Shown one piece after another: positions 1-5,717 of a stretch of DNA of 6,693 bases; the first letter of the stretch is position 1, and each line of letters begins with the position of its first letter. Source of the DNA: Alteromonas mediterranea DE (lineage in GTDB: Bacteria; Pseudomonadota; Gammaproteobacteria; Enterobacterales; Alteromonadaceae); NCBI RefSeq assembly GCF_000020585.3, contig NC_011138.3, forward strand, positions 4,249,175 to 4,255,867. Reading direction: 5' to 3'. The position numbers and the translations under genes were made by a program. The notes beneath the pieces were generated by a model. It ran no database searches, was not told the origin of the DNA, and saw only the letters and a program-made list of their open reading frames with translations.

Positions 1-19
1 TTTCCAACTTAGTTGGGAT

Positions 20-90
20 GTGACAATAGAGTTGCTTTAATAGCGTTGAGTTATTCCACCGTAACCGACTTCGCCAAGTTACGTGGTTGG
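20..90 (-). other. Probable Tn7-type attachment region (attTn7) at the glmS 3' end
   Basis: Known from Tn7: TnsD binds the conserved last ~35 bases of glmS and directs insertion about 25 bases past the stop codon. Here the C-terminal codons for [13 protein letters not shown] are fully conserved at the protein level. The expected insertion point falls near positions 24-28, just inside the window. Whether an element is inserted cannot be told, because only about 25 bases lie beyond that point. The range given is approximate and inferred from the E. coli geometry. Confidence 0.4.
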
Positions 91-1883
91 TCAACATCCG
101 TACCTTTAATTAACGCTACGTAGTAACTCAATAACTGTAGCGGCAAGGTGTAGATGATAGGTGCAATTGGCGCCTCGCAGTGTGGCACATCAATAACACG
201 CATGGTTTCATCACCTGCAAAGGCTGCATCTTTATCAGCAAATACATACATGATACCGCCACGGGCGCGCACTTCTTCAACGTTAGATTTAAGCTTTTCT
301 AGTAATTCGTTGTTCGGCGCCACCACAATAACCGGCATTTCATCGTCGATAAGCGCAAGCGGGCCGTGTTTCAACTCACCTGAGGCATAAGCTTCTGCGT
401 GAATGTAAGAAATTTCTTTAAGCTTAAGCGCGCCTTCCATGGCAATGGGGTATTGGTCGCCACGACCTAAGAATAAGCTGTGATTTTTATCAGCAAACTC
501 TTCGGCTAAATCTTCAATACCGCCAGTAATTGCCAGTGTTTCTTCTAGCTTCGCCGGCAGGCTGTGAAGCGCTGAAACAATGGCGTTGGTATCGGTATCT
601 GACATCCCATTTTCTTTGCCTAACGCCAGAGTCAGCATTAAGAAAGCAGCAAGCTGTGTGGTAAAGGCTTTGGTAGACGCAACGCCTATTTCCGCACCCG
701 CGCGGGTCATAAAAGCAAGGTCAGATTCGCGAACCAGCGACGAGCCTTGTACGTTGCAAATGGTGAGGCTCGACATATAACCAAGCTCTTTCGCCAAGCG
801 CAGTGCGGCTAACGTATCGGCAGTCTCGCCCGATTGAGAAATGGTGATAAGCAAGCTATTTGGATGCACTACAGACTTGCGGTAGCGAAACTCAGAGGCA
901 ATTTCCACGTTACACGACACATTAGCGTATTGCTCTAACCAATAGCGAGCGGTCATCCCTGCGTGATAACTTGTACCACAGGCAATAATTTGTACGTGCT
1001 TTACCTTTTTGAAAATTTCATCAGCGCCTTTGCCGAATACATCCGCGGTAAGGCCGTTTTCATCAATACGATCTTTTAAGGCGTTGCGCACAACCGTTGG
1101 CTGTTCGTGAATTTCTTTGAGCATGTAGTGGCGGTAGCCCGCTTTGTCACCAGCGTCATGTTCTACGTTTGACTCAACCACTTCACGCTCAACAGCATTG
1201 CCGTCTTTATCGAAAATCTTTACGTCGCGACGGGTAATTTCGGCTACATCACCCTCTTCTAAAAAGATAAAGCGGCGGGTAACCGGCAATAGCGCCATTT
1301 GGTCTGACGCAATAAAGTTTTCGCCAAGCCCTAAACCAATAACGAGCGGGCTGCCTGAACGCGCTACCACCACGCGACTTGGATCTTCTTTATCCATAAT
1401 CACTGTGCCATAAGCACCGTGAAAAGTTTTTACCGCGCTTTGTACTGCATCAAGCAGGGCTTTGCCCGACTTAAGCTCTTCATGCACGGTGTGCGCAATG
1501 GTCTCGGTATCGGTGTCGCTGGTAAAGGTGTAGCCTTGCTCTTTAAGCTGCCCTTTTAAGTTCACGTAGTTTTCAATAATACCGTTGTGAACCACGGCTA
1601 CGCGCTCGATTGAGAAATGAGGGTGAGCGTTCGCTTCTGTCACACCGCCGTGAGTTGCCCAACGGGTATGTGCAATACCTGTAGTTCCCAAGGCTTCGCC
1701 TTCTGCAACGGCATCGGCTAACTCTTGCACTTTGCCCGTGCGGCGAATACGGGTGAGCGTGCCGTCGTTTTTAAGTAAAGCTACACCGGCTGAATCGTAG
1801 CCGCGATACTCCAGCCTTTTTAGTCCTTCAAGAAGGATCTCAACGACATTACGTTCGGCAACAGCGCCAACAATTCCACACAT
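51..1883 (-). CDS. glmS: Glutamine--fructose-6-phosphate aminotransferase (isomerizing), GlmS
   Basis: Cytoplasmic enzyme that makes glucosamine-6-phosphate from fructose-6-phosphate and glutamine, the committed step to UDP-GlcNAc. The 610-residue product matches the usual length (E. coli 609). Seen in the sequence: N-terminal class II glutaminase domain (about 2-230) opening MCGIVGAV with nucleophile Cys2 exposed after Met removal, HTRWATHG at 72-79 and HNGIIEN at 99-105 (oxyanion Asn100-Gly101). Two SIS sugar-isomerase domains follow: [10 protein letters not shown] at 301-310, SQSGETADT at 349-357 and ASTKAFTTQ at 402-410 in the first; [19 protein letters not shown] at 472-490 and the segment around His506 in the second. 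Lys487, Glu490, His506 and Lys605 fit the E. coli catalytic residues at a constant offset, and the C-terminus [11 protein letters not shown] is intact. The ATG is preceded by GGAGAG with 5-base spacing. It starts 2 bases after the DeoR-type regulator, so co-transcription and translational coupling are likely. Nothing appears truncated or damaged. Confidence 0.99.
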   Translation of the reverse strand: MCGIVGAVAERNVVEILLEGLKRLEYRGYDSAGVALLKNDGTLTRIRRTGKVQELADAVAEGEALGTTGIAHTRWATHGGVTEANAHPHFSIERVAVVHNGIIENYVNLKGQLKEQGYTFTSDTDTETIAHTVHEELKSGKALLDAVQSAVKTFHGAYGTVIMDKEDPSRVVVARSGSPLVIGLGLGENFIASDQMALLPVTRRFIFLEEGDVAEITRRDVKIFDKDGNAVEREVVESNVEHDAGDKAGYRHYMLKEIHEQPTVVRNALKDRIDENGLTADVFGKGADEIFKKVKHVQIIACGTSYHAGMTARYWLEQYANVSCNVEIASEFRYRKSVVHPNSLLITISQSGETADTLAALRLAKELGYMSSLTICNVQGSSLVRESDLAFMTRAGAEIGVASTKAFTTQLAAFLMLTLALGKENGMSDTDTNAIVSALHSLPAKLEETLAITGGIEDLAEEFADKNHSLFLGRGDQYPIAMEGALKLKEISYIHAEAYASGELKHGPLALIDDEMPVIVVAPNNELLEKLKSNVEEVRARGGIMYVFADKDAAFAGDETMRVIDVPHCEAPIAPIIYTLPLQLLSYYVALIKGTDVDQPRNLAKSVTVE

Positions 1884-1885
1884 AA

Positions 1886-2695
1886 TTACTCTCCAGCGGG
1901 CACGGCAACGATGACTGTCACGCCCTGATTTTCAATATTAAGTTTGTCTTCATCGCTAATGCCTTCATCAGTGATCAAAACAGAAATGCTTTTCCAGCTC
2001 AGTTCAAGATTCGGCATTTTGTGCGTTAGTTTTTTTGAACTGGCTAATACCACAACCTTACCGGCCGCCGCTGCCATAGCTCGCGTCACGCCAATAAGCT
2101 CGTTAAAAGTAGTGGTGCCTCGGTTTACGTCTATACCCGCTGCGCCAATGAACGCAATATCAAAACTATAGGCGCTCACCAGCTGTTCGGCCATGGCGCC
2201 CTGAAATGACTGTGACTGCGTATCCCACGTGCCACCTACCATTAATACGGTGGGTTCTTTCTCACTTTGGGTAAGATAATTGGCCGTCGACAGGGTGTTG
2301 GTCATGACCACTAAATCGTCGACTTGCGCTAGGTGGGGCAAAACTGATGCAGTAGTAGAGCCGCAATCTATCACTAACTTGCTCCCCGGCTTAATCAAGC
2401 TTGCTGCGCACTTTCCTATGGCATTTATTGCCGGGCTGATAGCGTGATTTACATTGGCTTCGTTGATACTAAGTTGAGCAGTGCCAGAATGAGAGGCAGT
2501 AGCTGGTACGGGCACTGCGCCACCAAACTGACGAATGAGCAAGCCTTGCTGTGAAAGTGCTGCAAGGTCTTTTCTGATGGTGACTTCAGAGGTAGCAAAA
2601 CGCACGGCCAAATCTTCAACTTGAGATTGACCTTGCTTTTTCACCCACGCCACAATTTGCTGGCGGCGCTGCTCAACTGGTTTGCTACTTTTCAA
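1886..2695 (-). CDS. glmR: DeoR-family transcriptional regulator, probable GlmR
   Basis: Predicted cytoplasmic repressor that binds DNA and is released by a phosphosugar. The 269-residue length fits the DeoR family (about 250-260). Seen in the sequence: N-terminal HTH with [20 protein letters not shown] at 27-46, the family's 'SEVTIRRDL' recognition helix, then [11 protein letters not shown] at 51-61. The C-terminal DeoRC sensor domain has DCGSTT at 110-115 (usual DSGSTT), [10 protein letters not shown] at 132-141, [14 protein letters not shown] at 153-166, FIGAAGID at 182-189 and VLASSKKL at 216-223. The start is TTG: a GAGGT Shine-Dalgarno sits 4 bases upstream, an in-frame TAA lies 10 codons upstream, and no ATG or GTG falls between. 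It ends 2 bases before glmS. The symbol is assigned by position: Pseudomonas has a DeoR-type glmR between glmU and glmS. The binding target and effector are inferred; glucosamine-6-phosphate or a related sugar phosphate is plausible. It probably represses its own promoter through the repeats at 2779-2843. Confidence 0.9.
   Translation of the reverse strand: MKSSKPVEQRRQQIVAWVKKQGQSQVEDLAVRFATSEVTIRKDLAALSQQGLLIRQFGGAVPVPATASHSGTAQLSINEANVNHAISPAINAIGKCAASLIKPGSKLVIDCGSTTASVLPHLAQVDDLVVMTNTLSTANYLTQSEKEPTVLMVGGTWDTQSQSFQGAMAEQLVSAYSFDIAFIGAAGIDVNRGTTTFNELIGVTRAMAAAAGKVVVLASSKKLTHKMPNLELSWKSISVLITDEGISDEDKLNIENQGVTVIVAVPAGE
1889..1894 (-). promoter_or_regulatory. Ribosome binding site of glmS inside the end of the regulator gene
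   Basis: On the minus strand GGAGAG lies 5 bases before the glmS ATG. These same bases encode the final Gly-Glu codons of the DeoR-type regulator, whose stop codon lies in the spacer. The arrangement predicts that ribosomes finishing the regulator help initiate glmS. Confidence 0.8.
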
Positions 2696-2699
2696 CGAT

Positions 2700-2704
2700 A
2701 CCTC
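2700..2704 (-). promoter_or_regulatory. Ribosome binding site supporting a TTG start for the DeoR-type regulator
   Basis: GAGGT on the minus strand, 4 bases upstream of the TTG at 2695-2693. It decides the start, because no in-frame ATG or GTG exists between this codon and the upstream in-frame TAA. A TTG start usually lowers initiation, which suits a repressor needed in small amounts. Confidence 0.7.
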
Positions 2705-2778
2705 GATGCTTTTGCGGGCTGCTTATCAAGTATTTACACAAGCACGTAACCCAACGATAAAAACTAACCGCAATATTG

Positions 2779-2807
2779 CTCATAACTTTCAAAACGAAAG
2801 TTATGAG
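2779..2807. repeat. Perfect 12-bp inverted repeat upstream of the regulator
   Basis: CTCATAACTTTC at 2779-2790 and GAAAGTTATGAG at 2796-2807 are exact reverse complements with a 5-base spacer AAAAC. The stem is AT-rich, with no long T run after it on the minus strand and only TTTT after it on the plus strand, so it is a weak intrinsic terminator candidate. A palindromic protein-binding site, or a hairpin early in the glmR-glmS leader, fits better. Confidence 0.75.
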
Positions 2808-2843
2808 TTTTAAAGTGAAAGTATCGTAAGTTAAATTGAAACT
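2785..2843 (-). promoter_or_regulatory. Putative DeoR-type operator: three 21-bp phased GAAA(G/C)T repeats plus one inverted copy
   Basis: On the plus strand, GAAAGT at 2796-2801, GAAAGT at 2817-2822 and GAAACT at 2838-2843 are spaced exactly 21 bp start to start, two helical turns. Each sits in a longer similar unit (AAAACGAAAGT, AAAGTGAAAGT, AAATTGAAACT). Read on the minus strand these are (C/G)TTTCnnTTT. An inverted copy ACTTTC at 2785-2790 faces the first repeat. DeoR-family operators such as those of AgaR are known for repeated TTTC-type elements, so the neighbouring regulator is the natural candidate to bind. That binding is inferred. Confidence 0.6.
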
Positions 2844-2851
2844 TCGATCAA
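2823..2851 (-). promoter_or_regulatory. Candidate sigma70 promoter of the glmR-glmS unit
   Basis: On the minus strand, TTGATC (plus-strand 2846-2851) is separated by exactly 17 bases from TACGAT (2823-2828); each matches the consensus hexamers at 4 of 6 positions. Transcription would begin near 2816, giving a leader of about 120 bases before the regulator's TTG. It starts about 10 bases past the oxidoreductase stop, so glmR-glmS could be transcribed apart from the genes upstream. The elements interleave with the 21-bp phased repeats, as expected of a repressible promoter. This is prediction by eye only. Confidence 0.5.
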
Positions 2852-2860
2852 GAGAATTGT

Positions 2861-3901
2861 TTAATTAAACGGCAACGCATTATTTAGCTCATTGGCGTTC
2901 ATTGCTAATTCAATGATCTTAATAACAGGGATCACCGTGCTGGCGTCGGCAGGCGAAAAGTTACCGTCTTCAATAGTATGGGCAAGACGGTTAAAGAACG
3001 TCAGGTATTCACCTTTAAAAGTTTCAATGGTTTCTTCCTCTAGCGCACCGCTATGGTTTGCAACGACAAGAACACCATGCTGTTCTTCTTTTGTTTTCGC
3101 CCAGTTTTCATCATCAAAAGATAACCCTGCACGGAGCTGATCTTCTTGGGGGTCTAAATAGAATTTTCGAAAGCTGCCTTTTGTGCCTTGCAAGTCGTAA
3201 CGCAGGGTTGCGCCAGCCTGAAAAGCTGAGCTGCCAAGCTTTACGACTTTATCGCTGTAGTGAAGCGTTATGTCAAACGTGTCGTCTGACTGCCCGTTTT
3301 CGCGCAATGCTAAAATATTGGCCGACACTTTTTCAGGCTCGCCGAAAAGCTGTAATGCTTGATCTATAAGGTGCGGGCCTAAATCCCAAAAGATCCCGCT
3401 GCCCGGCCCTGCATTTTCACGCCATCTGTCGCGAGGCATCGGGCGAAATCGGTCAAACCGACTCTCCAACCGCTTAATGTCACCAAGCTTTCCATCGTGA
3501 ATTAACTGCTTAATGGTAAGAAAGTCACCGTCAAAGCGCCTATTGTGATAAACGCAAAGCTGTTTTTCTTTTGTTTTTGCAAGAGCGACTAACGCTTCAG
3601 CGTCACTGCTACTTAATGTGAAAGGCTTTTCGACTAACACATGACAGTTATGGACAAGTGCAAGCTCAGCCTGCGGTGCATGCAGGTGATTCGGAGTGGT
3701 AATGACCACCAAATCTACATCGTGAATTTTAAGCGCTTCTTCTAGTGAACTATACACTTCTGCATGAGGCAAAAGCGCTTTTACCGTGTCGGGCTTTGAG
3801 GAAATAACCACATCGACTGAGAACTGCGGCAGATAGTTGAGGAACGGTAAATGGAAAGTGGTGGCTGAAAATCCAAAACCAACGAGTAATGTAGATATCA
3901 T
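2861..3901 (-). CDS. Gfo/Idh/MocA-family NAD(P)-dependent oxidoreductase, YdgJ-like
   Basis: Predicted cytoplasmic sugar or cyclitol dehydrogenase. At 346 residues it has the length of E. coli YdgJ and shares its pattern through much of the protein (by recollection, not alignment). Seen: N-terminal Rossmann fold with GFGFSATTFH at 8-17, TTPNHLHAPQA at 68-78, and the EKP motif at 91-93. YHNRRFDGDFLT at 118-129, SRFDRFRP at 147-154, RDRWRE at 157-162 and GPGSGIFWDLGPHLIDQ at 165-181 follow. Lys92, Asp173 and His177 fit the Lys-Asp-His catalytic set of the family, including the Asp-x3-His spacing. The ATG has a strong AAGGAG site 5 bases upstream. Relatives include scyllo-inositol dehydrogenases, but the substrate cannot be read from sequence. 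It lies between glmU and the regulator, 226 bases after glmU and 165 bases before the regulator, an unusual place that hints at a sugar linked to amino-sugar metabolism. The gene looks intact. Confidence 0.93.
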   Translation of the reverse strand: MISTLLVGFGFSATTFHLPFLNYLPQFSVDVVISSKPDTVKALLPHAEVYSSLEEALKIHDVDLVVITTPNHLHAPQAELALVHNCHVLVEKPFTLSSSDAEALVALAKTKEKQLCVYHNRRFDGDFLTIKQLIHDGKLGDIKRLESRFDRFRPMPRDRWRENAGPGSGIFWDLGPHLIDQALQLFGEPEKVSANILALRENGQSDDTFDITLHYSDKVVKLGSSAFQAGATLRYDLQGTKGSFRKFYLDPQEDQLRAGLSFDDENWAKTKEEQHGVLVVANHSGALEEETIETFKGEYLTFFNRLAHTIEDGNFSPADASTVIPVIKIIELAMNANELNNALPFN

Positions 3902-4042
3902 TACAGCTCCTTGTATAAAGATTATTTTGAAGTAAGTAAATACACACTATCAGTTATAAAAGATGATGAGAAACGAAGAAGGTTCATTATTAGAAGGGGG
4001 CAGCACCTTAACGCGGCACCCGTGATAGTGGTGTGTATGACG

Positions 4043-4103
4043 GTATTAGGGCCAGCAACGCACAAACCGTGTTTGCTAGCCCGAACCCTTAATTAGCTAA
4101 TAC
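4043..4103 (-). repeat. Hairpin-forming sequence just downstream of glmU
   Basis: An outer pair GTATTAG (4043-4049) and CTAATAC (4097-4103) is exact. Inside it GGCCAGCAA (4050-4058) and TTGCTAGCC (4073-4081) pair with one mismatch, leaving a 15-base asymmetric bulge. It begins about 25 bases after the glmU stop. No T run follows on the minus strand, so it is not a standard intrinsic terminator. It could stabilise or mark the 3' end of a glmU message or provide a processing site. Apart from this and an imperfect long-range repeat (3941-3952 with 4023-4037), I see no gene or confident promoter in 3902-4127. Confidence 0.45.
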
Positions 4104-4127
4104 TCTGTGTGGATACGACAACGTGTC

Positions 4128-5486
4128 TTATTTTTTGGTAGGTCGTGGCCAGTTTGGAATATTGCGCTGTTTACCACGGGCAACCGCAAGAGCGGCTTCA
4201 TCTACCGTAGAGGTGATGACAGAACCCGCACCGACTGTGGCACCTTTACCTATATTTACCGGCGCAACAAGCGATGAGTTAGAGCCAATGAAGGCATTTT
4301 CACCTATCACTGTTTTGGATTTGTTCACGCCGTCGTAATTGCACGTAATCGTACCTGCACCGATATTGGCTTTAGCGCCAACTTCTGCATCACCTAAATA
4401 AGTTAGATGGTTGGCTTTTGCACCTTCACCTAATACCGCTTTTTTCATTTCTACAAAGTTGCCCACTTTGGCATTTTTCTGCATTACCGCGCCCGGGCGA
4501 AGTCTTGCGTATGGGCCTACTGTACACGCTTCGCCTACACGGGCTTCTTCAATAATTGAATTGGCTTCGATAACCGCATTGTCGGCAATTGTACAGTTAC
4601 GTAAAATACAGTTAGCGCCAATCTCTACGTTATTGCCAAGGGTAACGTCTCCTTCAACAATCACATTTACGTCGATAATCACATCGTTACCTGTTTGAAG
4701 GGTACCGCGTAAGTCGAATCGCGAAGGGTCGAGTAACGTTACACCATTTGTCATTAGCTCGTCAGCTTGACGGTTTTGAAGGGCGCGTTCCAAATTAGCA
4801 AGTTGTAATCGGTTATTAACCCCTTCCACTTCAACTGCAGATTGAGGCTGAGCAGACTGAATGCGTTTACCTTCAGATGCAGCCATAGCAATAACGTCAG
4901 TAAGATAGTACTCACCTTGTGCATTATCATTACTTAATTCGCCCAACCAGCGCTTAAGGTCCGCACCGGACATCATCATCATGCCGGTATTAATTTCTTT
5001 AATGGCGCGCTGCGCCTCTGTGGCATCTTTATGCTCGACAATAGCGGTAATATTATCGTTTTCACGAATAATGCGGCCCATTCCTGTTGGGTCATCTAGG
5101 TTCACCGTAAGCAACGCTAAATCGCAGCTTTCTTTTACCGCTTTTAGTGCACTTAAGGTGTCTTCGCGAATAAGTGGCGCATCGCCTACCAGAATCAATA
5201 CGTCTTCGTCATCATTAATATGTGGCGCAGCCTGTTGTACCGCGTGACCTGTGCCTAGCTGTTCGGCCTGCAAGCACCAGTTTAGGTTCTCTTCAACTAC
5301 CGTTGCTTTTAGCTGGTCGCCTCCGTGACCGTACACTAAATGAATGTTGTCAGCGCCAAGCGATCTCACGGTATTAATGATTCGCTGCACCATAGGTACA
5401 CCGCCCACTTTATGTAATACCTTAGGTAACGAAGACTTCATACGGGTACCTTTACCCGCCGCTAAAACAACCACTGAAAAAGCCAT
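4128..5486 (-). CDS. glmU: Bifunctional UDP-N-acetylglucosamine pyrophosphorylase / glucosamine-1-phosphate N-acetyltransferase, GlmU
   Basis: Cytoplasmic trimeric enzyme for the last two steps to UDP-GlcNAc: acetylation of GlcN-1-P with acetyl-CoA, then uridylyl transfer from UTP. The 452 residues compare with 456 in E. coli. Seen: N-terminal nucleotidyltransferase domain (about 1-226) with [20 protein letters not shown] at 8-27, [11 protein letters not shown] at 76-86, and GDAP at 101-104 where Asp102 would bind metal. The C-terminal left-handed beta-helix of hexapeptide repeats (about 248-425) carries YARLRPGA at 326-333 and [20 protein letters not shown] at 359-378. Arg330, Lys348, His360, Asn383 and Lys389 correspond to E. 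coli active-site residues at a constant offset of 3, with His360 the expected catalytic base. The ATG is preceded by AAGGA at 5-base spacing. Unlike E. coli, glmS does not follow directly: two genes intervene. atpC, the usual upstream neighbour in many gammaproteobacteria, is not here. Confidence 0.99.
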   Translation of the reverse strand: MAFSVVVLAAGKGTRMKSSLPKVLHKVGGVPMVQRIINTVRSLGADNIHLVYGHGGDQLKATVVEENLNWCLQAEQLGTGHAVQQAAPHINDDEDVLILVGDAPLIREDTLSALKAVKESCDLALLTVNLDDPTGMGRIIRENDNITAIVEHKDATEAQRAIKEINTGMMMMSGADLKRWLGELSNDNAQGEYYLTDVIAMAASEGKRIQSAQPQSAVEVEGVNNRLQLANLERALQNRQADELMTNGVTLLDPSRFDLRGTLQTGNDVIIDVNVIVEGDVTLGNNVEIGANCILRNCTIADNAVIEANSIIEEARVGEACTVGPYARLRPGAVMQKNAKVGNFVEMKKAVLGEGAKANHLTYLGDAEVGAKANIGAGTITCNYDGVNKSKTVIGENAFIGSNSSLVAPVNIGKGATVGAGSVITSTVDEAALAVARGKQRNIPNWPRPTKK

Positions 5487-5527
5487 ATAATTCCTTTATT
5501 TCGCAAAGAGAATGAAAATCGACGCCT

Positions 5528-5556
5528 AGTGTAACCAAGCCCCAACACGTTGTCAG
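5528..5556 (-). promoter_or_regulatory. Candidate sigma70 promoter of glmU
   Basis: Minus-strand CTGACA (plus-strand 5551-5556, 5 of 6 matches to TTGACA) is followed after exactly 17 bases by TACACT (5528-5533, 4 of 6 matches to TATAAT). Transcription would start near 5521, giving a 5' leader of about 35 bases to the glmU ATG. Prediction by eye; position and spacing are close to ideal. Confidence 0.6.
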
Positions 5557-5603
5557 CGACTGATTTACAACTAACGTGGCCCTTATGGTGTTGTGCTGCG
5601 ATC

Positions 5604-5637
5604 TTCACCTTGTTATTTAGTATAAAGTTAAGGTGAA
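5604..5637. repeat. Inverted repeat in the glmU / sensor divergent region
   Basis: TTCACCTT (5604-5611) and AAGGTGAA (5630-5637) are exact reverse complements with an 18-base AT-rich spacer. It lies upstream of the predicted glmU promoter and about 80 bases upstream of the sensor gene's start, where a shared regulator could bind. No T run suggests a terminator. Its function is unknown. Confidence 0.4.
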
Positions 5638-5717
5638 CCACCTAGTAGTTCATATTTGCAACAGGTATACTTGCAACTTGAGTTAGGTTCAGTCAGGCAA
5701 GGGAGCATGCGCAGTCT

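Noticed and set aside
4..16. Palindrome CCAACTTAGTTGG as a terminator of glmS
   Set aside because: The stem is only 5 bp with a 3-base loop, and the window ends before any T run could be seen.
19..40. GACAATAGAGTTG-like stretch resembling a Tn7 TnsB site next to the predicted insertion point
   Set aside because: It points toward glmS rather than into an element, the match is short, and part of it lies between the stop and the insertion point, so it would be host DNA.
1884..2000. A glmS ribozyme/riboswitch in front of glmS
   Set aside because: The upstream bases are coding sequence of the DeoR-type regulator, only 2 bases away; the ribozyme is known mainly from Gram-positive bacteria and no such leader exists here.
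3750..3947. Minus-strand 65-codon frame overlapping the oxidoreductase start
   Set aside because: It mostly overlaps the oxidoreductase N-terminus in another frame and lacks protein-like features; a chance frame.
3911..4096. Plus-strand 61-codon frame between the oxidoreductase and glmU
   Set aside because: TTG start with no Shine-Dalgarno, no recognisable motif, and it overlaps the inverted repeats of an intergenic region.
5666..5671. TATACT as the -10 box of the sensor gene
   Set aside because: No acceptable -35 hexamer lies 16-18 bases upstream and there is no extended -10 TGn.
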